Source: an uncultured Bacteroidales bacterium | GTDB taxonomy: Bacteria > Bacteroidota > Bacteroidia > Bacteroidales > UBA1715 | Reading direction: 5' to 3' | NCBI GenBank assembly: GCA_937892155.1 | Contig: CALAUG010000060.1 | Span: forward strand, 68,047 to 132,046 | DNA length: 64,000 nt | Shown here: in pieces, positions 35,920-45,089 of the stretch | Position numbering within the stretch: position 1 is the first letter of the stretch | How the letters are laid out: every line of letters begins with the position of its first letter | Made by a program: the position numbers and the translations under genes | Notes under the pieces: generated by a model | What the model was told of the DNA's origin: nothing | Databases searched by the model: none | Seen by the model: only the letters and a program-made list of their open reading frames with translations

Positions 35920-36765
35920 TTATTGTATTTTTTTCAATTCAAAAGTTGTTTCGAAAATAGGAACTTCTTCATTGTTGTCAACTCCATCATTTGGTAACTT
36001 GGTACGAATAGCACTCCAATACATTTTACCATTTTTAATACTGTCGATAACCCACCATTCACGGTAGTTTTTTCCTGAGACGTCACTCCAAGAAGTTGCA
36101 AGCCAATCACCATCAACAAAATAATCTGCAGTTGGTTGTTCTTTTGGAACCCATTCATCTTGGTCATTCTTCACATAGTAAACATAAGTTCCGTCTGCTT
36201 TATATTCCCAGTGGTGGTTGATGTCGCCATACGTTTCTTCTCCTGTTAGTTTAACACCTTCCCACATACCAATTATATCAGAAGAATAATCTTTATTGAT
36301 TTTTTTGTAAACATTTTGTACAGCAGGTTTATCTGCTGGTCCAGCCTGACTTATAACCAAACTATCTGCAGAAATAAATTCGATTTTGCGTGTTTTATCC
36401 AAACCGCCTGTTCCATCATCTGCTGGTTTATCAGGTGCACCTGCTGGTTTGTTGCCAGCTCCGTCCTGAGTTTCATCACCATCTTGGTGAACAAATTCTA
36501 TCTCGTTACCATTCAATTTATAGTATGAGCGACGTTTTGCTTCCCAAATAGATTTTTCTCCTTCTTTTGAAGCAGAAGTTATCAGTGTTCCATTGTCAAA
36601 TGTCAACACTTCCATGTTGTTTGTTGGACATGGGTGATTATCAAACATTACCATGCGCCACTTCCCTTGTAGTAATTCGTTTGTACTAGGAGAATCATCG
36701 TCTTTGTTACAGCTGGTAAATAACAAAGGTAACACAGCTAAAGCAAGAAAAATTTTTTTACTCAT
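35920..36765 (-). CDS. Lipocalin-like lipoprotein
   Basis: 281-residue lipoprotein with lipobox LLFTSC followed by NKDDDSPS, the same start as its convergent neighbour. Two repeats resembling the lipocalin-like family of Bacteroidota occur: LLQGKWRMVMFDNHPC...EVLTFDNGTLI and IIGMWEGVKLTGEETYGDINHHWEYKADGTYVYY. A low-complexity Gly/Asp/Lys/Pro segment (residues ~100-120) separates parts of the first. The ATG at 36765 is chosen because it begins a proper signal peptide; the open frame extends 39 bases further. A -7 element (TACATTTG, minus strand 36801-36794) lies 28 bases upstream. Function unknown. Confidence 0.75.
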   Translation of the reverse strand: MSKKIFLALAVLPLLFTSCNKDDDSPSTNELLQGKWRMVMFDNHPCPTNNMEVLTFDNGTLITSASKEGEKSIWEAKRRSYYKLNGNEIEFVHQDGDETQDGAGNKPAGAPDKPADDGTGGLDKTRKIEFISADSLVISQAGPADKPAVQNVYKKINKDYSSDIIGMWEGVKLTGEETYGDINHHWEYKADGTYVYYVKNDQDEWVPKEQPTADYFVDGDWLATSWSDVSGKNYREWWVIDSIKNGKMYWSAIRTKLPNDGVDNNEEVPIFETTFELKKIQ

Positions 36766-36880
36766 AACAATAATTTTTAGATTGATATATACGCAAATGT
36801 ACAATAATTTTAAATTCTCAGGGTTTCGAAATAAATATAACTATATCTTTGTGTATTAGATTTATGGGGCTTATCAATAA

Positions 36881-37201
36881 ATGACTATGGAAAAAACTGA
36901 ATTCATGACTCCTCCGTTGCATACAAATTTTCTTGCAAAAAAATTATTTGAAAACGGCGGAAAAATTAAAGACTGCGCCATTGCATATCTCGGCGTAAAT
37001 GGCGGTGGACCAACAACAAAACATTCTCATGAGCACGACCATTTGTTTATTGTAACCGAAGGCGAAGCTCGCATTGAATTTGAAGACGAAGAGATTATTC
37101 TTCACAAAAACGAATCGTATTTGGTAAAAGGTACAAGATTGCATTCCGTATGGAACAATATTGACGGAACAACTGTGATGATTGGCATTTCGGTGGAATA
37201 G
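36881..37201 (+). CDS. Small cupin-domain protein
   Basis: 106-residue single-domain cupin. Metal-binding motif 1 is GGGPTTKHSHEHDHLFIVTEGEARIEF split across a turn (His-x-His...Glu), and motif 2 is YLVKGTRLHSVWNN. Such proteins bind metals or small molecules and may be enzymes or sensors. Two Met codons (residues 1 and 3) are possible starts. A -7 element TATCTTTG (36844-36851) lies upstream. It precedes the SGNH hydrolase by 13 bases, so they may be cotranscribed. Confidence 0.8.
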   Translation: MTMEKTEFMTPPLHTNFLAKKLFENGGKIKDCAIAYLGVNGGGPTTKHSHEHDHLFIVTEGEARIEFEDEEIILHKNESYLVKGTRLHSVWNNIDGTTVMIGISVE

Positions 37202-37214
37202 CAATTTATACGGT

Positions 37215-37946
37215 ATGAAAAAACTATTTTTTACAACAATAATTCTATTTGTCAGTCTTTCGCTTTTTGCCCAAAAGATTTTGTTTATTGGCGATTCCAT
37301 AACAGATGGGAAATGGGGACAAGAATGCGACGGAACGCGAAACACCGAAGATTGGAATCATATTTTCGGACATGGATATATGTACATTTGTGCAGCGGAG
37401 TTTATGGCTGAATATCCCGAACTACATTTGGAATTTTATAATCGTGGAATAAGCGGAAATACCATTGATGACGTATCAAAACGATGGAAAACTGACGCAT
37501 TGGACATCAATCCCGATGTACTTACCATTTTGATAGGTATTAACGACGTTTTGAATAACAATTTAAAACCCGACACGCTTGCTTTTGAGAAAAAATATAG
37601 AGACTTGCTAACTCAAAGTCGTAAGCAAAATCCAAACCTGTTGATTATTATTGGCGAACCATTTTGTGAACAAGGTTTTCGTGTTGACAATGAAGGCGTT
37701 GCACGAAAAAGTTGCGAAGCATTGGCACGTGCAACCAAACGAATTGCTGCAGATTTCAACGCAGTGTATCTTCCGTTTCAGTCGAAATTTGACGATGTTT
37801 GTAAGACAAATGAGAGATATTATAAAACTCCGTCAACATATTGGATTTGGGACGGAGTGCATCCAACACCTGCCGGACACTACAAAATGGCAGAAATGTG
37901 GATGAATAACATGCGGTTCTTATTGCCAACAATATTGAAAGAATAA
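37215..37946 (+). CDS. Exported SGNH/GDSL-family esterase
   Basis: 243-residue hydrolase with a signal peptide (MKKLFFTTIILFVSLSLFAQ). The four SGNH blocks are present: catalytic Ser in LFIGDSITDG, Gly in NRGISGNTIDD, Asn in LIGINDVLN, and Asp/His in WDGVHPTPAGHYKMA. Related proteins remove acetyl groups from plant polysaccharides or peptidoglycan, which would suit an organism with a GH8 glycanase, but that link is inference. I start at 37215 because it gives the signal peptide; the open frame begins 33 bases earlier inside the cupin gene. Confidence 0.88.
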   Translation: MKKLFFTTIILFVSLSLFAQKILFIGDSITDGKWGQECDGTRNTEDWNHIFGHGYMYICAAEFMAEYPELHLEFYNRGISGNTIDDVSKRWKTDALDINPDVLTILIGINDVLNNNLKPDTLAFEKKYRDLLTQSRKQNPNLLIIIGEPFCEQGFRVDNEGVARKSCEALARATKRIAADFNAVYLPFQSKFDDVCKTNERYYKTPSTYWIWDGVHPTPAGHYKMAEMWMNNMRFLLPTILKE

Positions 37947-37958
37947 TTTATCAGCAAG

Positions 37959-38435
37959 TCAAAAATCTTTCCTCAAATAATATCTCGGACCTTCTTCTCC
38001 GTATTTACCCAAAAATTTGAAACCAGCATTCAATAGAACTTTTTGGGATTTCTTGTTATCTTCTGTTGTTTCTGCTTCAATAACAATAACATTTTCTTGC
38101 ATAAGAGCCCATTCAGAAACTGCTTTTATCGCTTCGGTCATGTAGCCGTTACCGCAGAATCCGTCTCGTAAACCATAGCCAATTTCAATGCTACCATTTG
38201 CATCAAGACCTTTGAAACAAAAGTTCCCAACAATGGTGCCCGTCGCATTTTTCAATTCCATTTGCCATAAAGCATACCACATTCTTTTTTCGGGTGTTGC
38301 CAAACATTCTTGAAGCATTTCGGAATATGCTTGCCTCATCAGTTCATCTTTTTCTGCAACAACCATTTCTCGCATAGTATCATCACTGGCAGGGAAAAGG
38401 AACAATCGTTCTGTTTCTATTTTCAATTCTTTCAT
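37959..38435 (-). CDS. GNAT acetyltransferase, RimJ/RimL type
   Basis: 158-residue enzyme that transfers acetyl from acetyl-CoA to an amine. It begins LKIETERLFLFPAS, has the IEIGYGLRDGFCGNGYMTEAIKAV acetyl-CoA loop and the NKKSQKVLLNAGFKFLGKYGEEG end typical of the RimJ/RimL group. It follows a second GNAT gene by 20 bases. Acceptor unknown. Confidence 0.88.
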   Translation of the reverse strand: MKELKIETERLFLFPASDDTMREMVVAEKDELMRQAYSEMLQECLATPEKRMWYALWQMELKNATGTIVGNFCFKGLDANGSIEIGYGLRDGFCGNGYMTEAIKAVSEWALMQENVIVIEAETTEDNKKSQKVLLNAGFKFLGKYGEEGPRYYLRKDF

Positions 38436-38455
38436 AATGCCACCGAAACGATTTT

Positions 38456-39076
38456 CTAAAATAGTTGTCCTGGCAAGACTTTCTTTTCCTTATACGGAAA
38501 AGTTGCTTCGAATTTCTCGAAATCTTCTGGATTTTCATCACAAACGAAATAACCTTTTGGTGTGTGATACGTACCTTCAATTCCATTCAGATAACCAGGA
38601 ATAAGTTCCTGAGCAAGAAAATAAGGCACATCACTTTCTTTTGGCTCTCCGTGATAATGAATATTTAACGTACTTGCAAGTACAAATCCCGCGTGTTTGT
38701 AGAACTCAATGTTGCCTTCCATACACAAACAACCAACGCCCAACGCTTTTGCTTTTTCAATGGAATACTGCAACAATTTCAACCCATAACCTTTTCTCTT
38801 ATAATCTGGAAGAATGCTGATAGGTCCAAAAGTCCAGGCAGGAAACTCTGTTCCATCTTCACGAACAATTACTGCTTTTGAGAACATCACATGTCCGATA
38901 ATTTTTCCATCTTCTTCCATCACGAAACTCAGCTCTGGAATAAAATTCGGATCATTCCTATATTGATTAAGCACAAAATGTTCTCTACATCCTGGGCAAT
39001 ACACATTCCAAAATGCTTCGCGAGTCAAGTTTTCTACTTCCCGATAATCCTGCGGTTGTTCCAATCGAATATTCAT
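38456..39076 (-). CDS. GNAT acetyltransferase
   Basis: 206-residue GNAT enzyme. The acetyl-CoA binding motif A is FGPISILPDYKRKGYGLKLLQYSIEKA, followed by FYKHAGFVLAS. The C-terminal 70 residues (YHGEPKESDVPYFLAQELIPGYL...) belong to the broader subgroup that acts on small molecules. A cysteine pair near the N-terminus (VYCPGCREHFV) is notable. Second of three GNAT genes in this cluster; substrate unknown. Confidence 0.85.
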   Translation of the reverse strand: MNIRLEQPQDYREVENLTREAFWNVYCPGCREHFVLNQYRNDPNFIPELSFVMEEDGKIIGHVMFSKAVIVREDGTEFPAWTFGPISILPDYKRKGYGLKLLQYSIEKAKALGVGCLCMEGNIEFYKHAGFVLASTLNIHYHGEPKESDVPYFLAQELIPGYLNGIEGTYHTPKGYFVCDENPEDFEKFEATFPYKEKKVLPGQLF

Positions 39077-39104
39077 ATTTTACATCATAAATTATTATAC
39101 ATCG

Positions 39105-39476
39105 TTACTTACGTCTTTTTACCGTCGGCACCACAAATCCCACGACAATTACACCAATTAAACCGGCAACGGCTACAACAATTTTTACCCACGTGGTTTG
39201 AATACAGAAAATAATTGATATTGAGCACATAACAACCATAAGACCTATTGCCCACAACTTGGCGCAGATACGCATTCCTCTTTCTTTTTCATAATTACGA
39301 ATATATTTTCCTAACCACGAATTGAGCAGTTTTTGTTGCAGTTGCTGCGAACTGCGATAGAAAAGCCACGATGCTAAAAGTAAAAACGGTGTGGTTGGCA
39401 ATCCTGGCACAACAATTCCAAGAATGCCTAAAATCACACAAAGTGAACCAGCTAAAACGAATAAATTTTTTCGCAT
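39105..39476 (-). CDS. YbaN-family membrane protein (DUF454)
   Basis: 123-residue inner-membrane protein with three or four hydrophobic helices. The DUF454 signature is LGILGIVVPGLPTTPFLLLASWLFYRSSQQL near the N-terminus, followed by LGKYIRNYEKERGM. Function of the family is not established; a role in envelope or metal homeostasis has been suggested. It sits between two GNAT genes on the same strand, 28 and 9 bases away. Confidence 0.88.
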   Translation of the reverse strand: MRKNLFVLAGSLCVILGILGIVVPGLPTTPFLLLASWLFYRSSQQLQQKLLNSWLGKYIRNYEKERGMRICAKLWAIGLMVVMCSISIIFCIQTTWVKIVVAVAGLIGVIVVGFVVPTVKRRK

Positions 39477-39485
39477 TGTACGGTT

Positions 39486-40172
39486 TTAGATGTTATATTT
39501 TTCTTTGTATGCGTTTTTTCCTTCCTCACTTAGAGAATTGAAATAGGCTTTCCAACCTGGGCAAAATCCTATATGCCATCGCCAGAAACGACCAAGCAGA
39601 GATTTTGGATTCTTGTCGTATTTTGCACGAAGTTTACACGAAGCACAAGGGATAGGTGATTTTTCCAATTTATAGATTTTTACTTGTTCTTTGTCGCCAC
39701 CAAGCAACCGACTACAAGTGTTGAGCATTCCCGTGTCTTTGAAGCCACATTTTATCATCACTCTGCCAGAAGCAGGATTTCCAATAAAATGATCGGACCA
39801 AATGGTATTGAATCCTTTTTCATTAAAACAATAGTTTATCATAAGTCGCAAAGACTCTGTGCAAATACCTTGATTCCAATATGGTTTTGCAATCCAATAG
39901 CCAACTTCGCAGTCGTTTTCGCCAATAGAAATGTTACTTTTCCCGAATGGGAAATAGCCCATACAGCCAATAACTTCGTCCGATTCCTTTAGTACAATAG
40001 CCCACGTGCAATCGTTTGTAAAAATTTTACGAATCACCGACAAACTTTCTTCTACATTTTTGTGTGGCGTCCAGCCAGCACGAGGCCCAACATCGGGGTC
40101 AGAAGCGTATTTGAAAAGAGATTCTGCATCACTTTCGAGCCACCGACGAAGAAGTATTCTATTTGTTTCCAT
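39486..40172 (-). CDS. GNAT acetyltransferase with C-terminal cysteine-containing extension
   Basis: 228-residue RimJ/RimL-type GNAT (ILLRRWLESDAESLF; CEVGYWIAKPYWNQGICTESLRLM; GFKDTG). After the catalytic domain ends near residue 165, a 60-residue extension (PCASCKLRAKYDKNP...FCPGWKAYFNSLSEEGK) carries three Cys and may be a small added domain. First gene of the GNAT-YbaN-GNAT-GNAT run. No clear promoter was recognised at 40173-40230. Confidence 0.85.
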   Translation of the reverse strand: METNRILLRRWLESDAESLFKYASDPDVGPRAGWTPHKNVEESLSVIRKIFTNDCTWAIVLKESDEVIGCMGYFPFGKSNISIGENDCEVGYWIAKPYWNQGICTESLRLMINYCFNEKGFNTIWSDHFIGNPASGRVMIKCGFKDTGMLNTCSRLLGGDKEQVKIYKLEKSPIPCASCKLRAKYDKNPKSLLGRFWRWHIGFCPGWKAYFNSLSEEGKNAYKEKYNI

Positions 40173-40325
40173 AATGGAAAATCATTTAATGTAATGTAGC
40201 AAAAATACGTAATTTTTCATTCTCGTCTATCTAACAGATAGATACGTATAATTGAAAAACTATCTCTGCATAGATTGTTTTGTAACCCGTTGATTATCAG
40301 TATTATACTTTTTATATAGAGTTCG

Positions 40326-40357
40326 TTGTGTTATTGTAACAAAAAGTAGTAATTTTG
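40326..40357 (+). promoter_or_regulatory. Promoter of the 1082-residue exported protein gene
   Basis: TTG (40326-40328), 21 bases, TAATTTTG (40350-40357). The predicted leader is about 100 bases. The rest of 40173-40464 is AT-rich; it has a short inverted repeat CTATCT-AAC-AGATAG near 40227-40241 and no gene. Confidence 0.65.
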
Positions 40358-40464
40358 TACCCGATTTGAATCAAAAAGGAACCCTTTGCCGAATCAGATA
40401 TTAGTGGATATGCTGATGGAGCGAAGGAATAGAATAAATAAAACTTATCTAAACTTATTAAAGT

Positions 40465-43400
40465 ATGAAAAAATTTTTTCTTATTTTGACTGTGCTTACT
40501 ATGAGCGTTGCTGCGTTTGCACAGGAAAAAATCACTTCTCCGTCTGAAATCACCAGTGGTAATAAATACTACATTGGTGCAACCACTGGTGATGATGATT
40601 TTTATTTCTATGTTGATGGAACTTCAACAACTGAATCAATTAAAGGTGTAGCCAAAGAAGACAAAGCAGATGCTGTGGCACTTACGTTTACTGCCGTTAC
40701 TGGTGGTTGGACCATTCAGTTTGACAATGGTAACTATTTGGGGTTGAAAAATGCGAAAGACAACGGAGCAGTTCAAGTGCTTGAAGAAGCTATGGTGTGG
40801 CAAATAGAAGAAAATAAAGGTCTTCTTAGTTTACATCCAAATGACGACTTTTACTTGCAAAAGAATAATAGCGGTACTCAATTTGGTTCATACAAAAACA
40901 TACAAGTCAATGTTTGGTTAGAATTTGCAGGTTCTGCTCCCGTTCTTGCTACCTTTGAAGGCTTAGTTATCAAAGGTAAGGCTACGAAGATGGAATACGA
41001 GGTAGGTGAAGCATTTGACCCTACAGGTTTGGAAGTTTGGGGTGTCTACACCAAGATAATGAAGGGCGATTCTACTTCTCAAATTAAGAGTGGACTGACA
41101 TGGTCGATTGATCCCGAAACCTTTGCTGAAGCTTCGGATAATGCGTCGGTTACGCTTTCTGCTTCTTATAAAGACAAAACCACTGCTAATACCACCATTA
41201 CGGGTATTCAAGTAAACAAACCTATCATTGAGCGTGATACCGTGGATATTATTTCGAATACGATGACCTATAAAGATTTCATCGCTTCCAACCAAGCTGT
41301 TCAATTCTATGCAGGTGGAGATGCTGAAGGATATAGTACATTCCTTGTAACTTCCAAGAATGCTACTTCTGTAGAGGGTACATTTGATATCTATGTTGGT
41401 TACACATTTGCCGATTCTATTGATGGAAGCCAAATTAGTTTTGAAGAGGGTCAGATCACTGTTACTGCAGAAGAAAAAGGTATTCGTTTGACTGGTTGGG
41501 CAATCGGCGATAACGAGAAATACTACCGCCTCAATTGGTTCAAACAAACCGTAATTGACGAGCGTGATACGGTTGACATCGTAAGTACTGCTTTGCAATA
41601 CTATGACCTGATTGCTACGAACAAAGTGGTTCTCTATTATGCCACTGACGTTGAGGGTTATTCCCTCTTTCGCATAGCGAGCAATAATGTTACATCTGTT
41701 GACGGTACTTTCAAATGGTCTGATGGCACAATCAATAATCCTAACTCTTACTTTTCTGTAAGTGGTACAGATAAGACTTATTTCCAAGATGGTGAGTTCA
41801 CCATGGTTACTACTGATGAAGGCACATCTTTGACTGGTTGGATGATTGGCGCAGATGAGAAATATTATCGACTCAATTTGTCTAAAAAAGCTGGCGTGCT
41901 TGACTACGACACCAACACTCCGTTTGAGGCCGAGTTCTCTTATTACGACATGGAAGTATCTATCGAGAACGGTGTGATTAGCATCTTCGCTACCAACGCA
42001 GAGAACCTCACCATTGGTTTGGAACTCTATACCGATCCTGCCACTACTAAGATTCCTGCTGGGACATACGTCATCTCTGATTCTCAAGAAGCGGGTACTG
42101 CGCTCAAATCTGTAGGTGTCTTGGGCGGTTTCTTGTCCGAGAGCTGGGCAGGTGTAAGAGGTTCAAGCGGTCTTGAAAAATGCTGGTTCATCGTTGAAGG
42201 CGATGTTACCCTGAGCTATGACGGGTACGGAAAACTGAAAGTCGTTGTTAACGGCACGAACTCTTGGGGACAACCTGTTAATGCAACGATTGAATACGAG
42301 AAACTTGAACCTAAGGAAACGGTTGAGATTAACAACGCAGATTTTTATGCATCTAACAATCTTGGTGTCATGAAATTCTATGGCAGCAACGACGATAATA
42401 AGTTTGACTTGTATGTTAATACAGAAACAACCACAGGTGACTTCACAGACGCTATTGACTTTGGTGATTGCAAAATATTCATCGCAGACGGTTCTTCTAT
42501 AGGCGTTTTGGACGCAGACGAGTTCAAGGTTGTTGCTGATGGCAAAAACCTGACCTTGACCGCAAAACTGCTGGGTTCAGACACTATCCAATACAACATC
42601 ACCGCTACCGGTTATCTCGGCGCTCTTGAGTACGATGCAAAGGAAAGTTATAATGGTAAGTTCGCTGTAGAAGAAGTAACGCTTACACAAACTGATACAC
42701 TGGTGAATATTATCGGTCTCAACGCCGCAGGAGACTCGGTTCATATTATTGTCGAGGGCGAATTAATTGGAGGTGTTCTCGCAGCAGGCGAATACACGAA
42801 TATCGTGGCTTCTCCGGGTGTCTATAATTTTAATTTCACTCCTTCGTTCGTACTTAACGAGGGGGCAATTTGGTTCATCCAAAGTGGCAAACTGACCGTT
42901 GCCGATAATGGTTCGATGACCTTTGAGGGCATTAACTCGTACGACAAGAACGTAACCATCACCATCGCCTCTGTTACCGCAGGTATCACAGTGAACGTAA
43001 CCGTTCCTCAGGGTACTCCTGCTTGCTATTTCTATGGCGAGATGTCTGGCGACCAGTTCGTTGAAATGACAAAATTGGATGATACCCACTTTACCATTGA
43101 TTTCCCTAATGCTACCTCCATAGGTTGGGGCTACAAGTTTGTTTGGGAGAATGGTAACTGGGCTACTGCCAATAGTGATCCAGAAGGTGATATCAGTGTA
43201 GAACCTGATAATGGCGAAATCAATATAGAAATTAAAGCTTGGGGAACAGTTCCTGCTCCCGCTGAATGCAAGTACACCGAATATGAAAACTGGCAAATTA
43301 AGTTTGGTCCAGATTGGACATGGTCTGATAATATGACCAAGGTTGAGGACGGTCTCTTCAAAATGGAAATTGAATGGGACGGAACTGGTTTCAACATTAA

Positions 43401-43713
43401 GAGCGATGAGAACCCTATTAAGAAAGATTGGTTCCCTGTAGAAGAACTTGTTATTGGCGAAGAAGTGATAGCGCCTGTAATTGTTGATGTATATCTAAAG
43501 GTTATTGACGATGAGCATATCAGAATTGGTATTGGCACTAATCCTGGTGTTGGTCCTACAGATGCAATAAACATCATCAATACAGAAGATGTCCCTAATG
43601 GTGCTATAATCAAAGATGGGAAAGTTTATATCATTCGTAATGGGAAGGTATATAACTTACAAGGTTCCGAAATTAAGAATGCTGACGAGATTTTGAAATC
43701 AATACAGTTCTAA
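40465..43713 (+). CDS. Large exported protein with duplicated calycin-like modules
   Basis: 1082-residue secreted protein. Signal peptide 1-20. An N-terminal beta domain (residues 21-155) is followed by a Big-type Ig domain near 165-250 (LVIKGKATKMEYEVGEAFDPTGLEVWG). Two repeat types then alternate in the order A-A-B-A-B. Module A begins TVDIISNTMTYKDFIAS at ~256, again at ~366 and ~617; module B begins LDYDTNTPFEAEF at ~479 and LEYDAKESYNGKF at ~720. A SusE/CBM-like region (~845-1020) precedes a C-terminus reading IIKDGKVYIIRNGKVYNLQG, a short terminal motif common on exported Bacteroidales proteins. Likely surface or periplasmic carbohydrate binding; not proven. Base composition is less AT-rich than its neighbours in the second half. 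Confidence 0.78.
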   Translation: MKKFFLILTVLTMSVAAFAQEKITSPSEITSGNKYYIGATTGDDDFYFYVDGTSTTESIKGVAKEDKADAVALTFTAVTGGWTIQFDNGNYLGLKNAKDNGAVQVLEEAMVWQIEENKGLLSLHPNDDFYLQKNNSGTQFGSYKNIQVNVWLEFAGSAPVLATFEGLVIKGKATKMEYEVGEAFDPTGLEVWGVYTKIMKGDSTSQIKSGLTWSIDPETFAEASDNASVTLSASYKDKTTANTTITGIQVNKPIIERDTVDIISNTMTYKDFIASNQAVQFYAGGDAEGYSTFLVTSKNATSVEGTFDIYVGYTFADSIDGSQISFEEGQITVTAEEKGIRLTGWAIGDNEKYYRLNWFKQTVIDERDTVDIVSTALQYYDLIATNKVVLYYATDVEGYSLFRIASNNVTSVDGTFKWSDGTINNPNSYFSVSGTDKTYFQDGEFTMVTTDEGTSLTGWMIGADEKYYRLNLSKKAGVLDYDTNTPFEAEFSYYDMEVSIENGVISIFATNAENLTIGLELYTDPATTKIPAGTYVISDSQEAGTALKSVGVLGGFLSESWAGVRGSSGLEKCWFIVEGDVTLSYDGYGKLKVVVNGTNSWGQPVNATIEYEKLEPKETVEINNADFYASNNLGVMKFYGSNDDNKFDLYVNTETTTGDFTDAIDFGDCKIFIADGSSIGVLDADEFKVVADGKNLTLTAKLLGSDTIQYNITATGYLGALEYDAKESYNGKFAVEEVTLTQTDTLVNIIGLNAAGDSVHIIVEGELIGGVLAAGEYTNIVASPGVYNFNFTPSFVLNEGAIWFIQSGKLTVADNGSMTFEGINSYDKNVTITIASVTAGITVNVTVPQGTPACYFYGEMSGDQFVEMTKLDDTHFTIDFPNATSIGWGYKFVWENGNWATANSDPEGDISVEPDNGEINIEIKAWGTVPAPAECKYTEYENWQIKFGPDWTWSDNMTKVEDGLFKMEIEWDGTGFNIKSDENPIKKDWFPVEELVIGEEVIAPVIVDVYLKVIDDEHIRIGIGTNPGVGPTDAINIINTEDVPNGAIIKDGKVYIIRNGKVYNLQGSEIKNADEILKSIQF

Positions 43714-43770
43714 TTTTTATGTGATCAAGCCACAAAGTGGCTCTAAATCGCAGAACTTTTCAATAGTTAC

Positions 43771-43804
43771 AAATGCAGAATTCCAGTAATGGGGTTCTGC
43801 ATTT
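43771..43804 (+). terminator. Terminator after the 1082-residue protein gene
   Basis: A 14-bp stem (43771-43784 with 43791-43804, two G-T wobbles) and a T run. A smaller hairpin, GCCAC-AAA-GTGGC, precedes it at about 43730. The rest of 43805-43959 holds no gene. Confidence 0.82.
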
Positions 43805-43959
43805 TAATTAATACATTGTTGGAACCGTTTTTTTACAGAGCAACGCATAATGAAGAATTCGTTTTTAGAAATAGAGAAAACTGACAACTGATTTTTGATA
43901 ATAGACAACATTATTCAAGTTTATTTTCTATGTATATCATTTCTTCTCTCTCATGTCGC

Positions 43960-43994
43960 TTTGTGCCATATGAACAAAAAATCGTGTATATTTG
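43960..43994 (+). promoter_or_regulatory. trpS promoter
   Basis: TTTG (43960-43963), 23 bases, TATATTTG (43987-43994). The spacing is slightly long, but the -7 match is perfect and lies 25 bases before the ATG. Confidence 0.55.
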
Positions 43995-44019
43995 CATCTG
44001 TTTTGATATAACATACAAT

Positions 44020-45015
44020 ATGGATACAGTTTTAAGTGGCATACGCCCTACAGGAAATCTCCATTTAGGAAATTATTTTGGAGCATTGAAAAACTTCATC
44101 GCAATGCAGAACGAATATAATTGTTACTTCTTTATTGCTGATTTACACTCTCTTACAACACATCCAACACCCGAAAACATTCAAGGAAATGTTCGCCAAA
44201 TTCTTGCAGAATACTTGGCTGCTGGTTTGGACCCTGAAAAAGCAACAATCTATGTTCAAAGTGATGTGAAGGAAGTTATAGAATTGTATCTATACTTGAA
44301 TATGAACGCATATCTTGGTGAATTGGAACGCTGCACCTCGTTTAAAGACAAAATCCGCCAACAGCCAAACAACGTAAATGCTGGATTATTGACATATCCA
44401 ACTTTGATGGCTTCGGATATTTTGATTCATCGTGCTACCAAAGTTCCTGTTGGAAAAGACCAAGAACAACATTTGGAAATGACACGAACATTTGCCGCTC
44501 GTTTCAATAGAATGTACAAAGTTGATTATTTTCCTGAACCTCAAGCTTTTAACTTTGGGAAGCAGTTGGTAAAAATTCCTGGACTGAATGGAAATGGTAA
44601 AATGGGAAAATCAGAAGGTGAAGGAAATGCAATTTTCTTGGCTGATTCTCCTGAAGCTATTCGCAAAAAAGTTATGAAAGCCAAGACTGATTCGGGACCA
44701 ACTGAACCAAATCAACAAAAACCTGAAGAGATAGAAAATCTTTTTCAGTTAATGCGCGTAGTTTCTAAACCAGAAACTGTTCAATATTTTGACGATCTTT
44801 ATAATACTTGTCAGATCCGATACGGAGATATGAAAAAACAACTTGCAGAAGATATGATTCAATTTGTATCGCCTTTTAGCGAGAAAATCAAAGAATATCT
44901 TTCAGACAAGGAATACCTCGATAAAGTAGCAAAATTGGGTGCCGACAAAGCACGAGAAAATGCATCGAAAACTATTAGAGATGTTCGTGAAATAATCGGT
45001 TTTAAGGCCTATTAA
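44020..45015 (+). CDS. trpS: Tryptophanyl-tRNA synthetase
   Basis: 331-residue class I aminoacyl-tRNA synthetase. The HIGH-type motif is in TGNLHLGNYFGAL, and the KMSKS motif reads NGKMGKSEGEGN. The opening DTVLSGIRPTG is typical. I use the ATG at 44020; the open frame begins 90 bases earlier, but that stretch contains the promoter -7 element. No T-box is expected or seen. No terminator was found in the 74 bases before the converging gene at 45090. Confidence 0.96.
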   Translation: MDTVLSGIRPTGNLHLGNYFGALKNFIAMQNEYNCYFFIADLHSLTTHPTPENIQGNVRQILAEYLAAGLDPEKATIYVQSDVKEVIELYLYLNMNAYLGELERCTSFKDKIRQQPNNVNAGLLTYPTLMASDILIHRATKVPVGKDQEQHLEMTRTFAARFNRMYKVDYFPEPQAFNFGKQLVKIPGLNGNGKMGKSEGEGNAIFLADSPEAIRKKVMKAKTDSGPTEPNQQKPEEIENLFQLMRVVSKPETVQYFDDLYNTCQIRYGDMKKQLAEDMIQFVSPFSEKIKEYLSDKEYLDKVAKLGADKARENASKTIRDVREIIGFKAY

Positions 45016-45074
45016 TAGCGATTAGTGTTTAGATATTATTAAAAGTTAGTTCTTAATCATAGTAGCAACTACTC

Positions 45075-45088
45075 TCTGACAACTGACT
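45075..45088. repeat. Intergenic 14-mer repeat, copy 1
   Basis: TCTGACAACTGACT occurs here just after the stop of the response-regulator gene and identically at 58251-58264 after another minus-strand gene. A partial copy (ACTGACAACTGAT) is near 43880-43892. Confidence 0.5.
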
Positions 45089-45089
45089 C

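Noticed and set aside
40963..42087. 374-residue antisense open frame inside the 1082-residue protein gene
   Set aside because: It is a long shadow of a repeat-containing gene, with no signal peptide, family motif or promoter.
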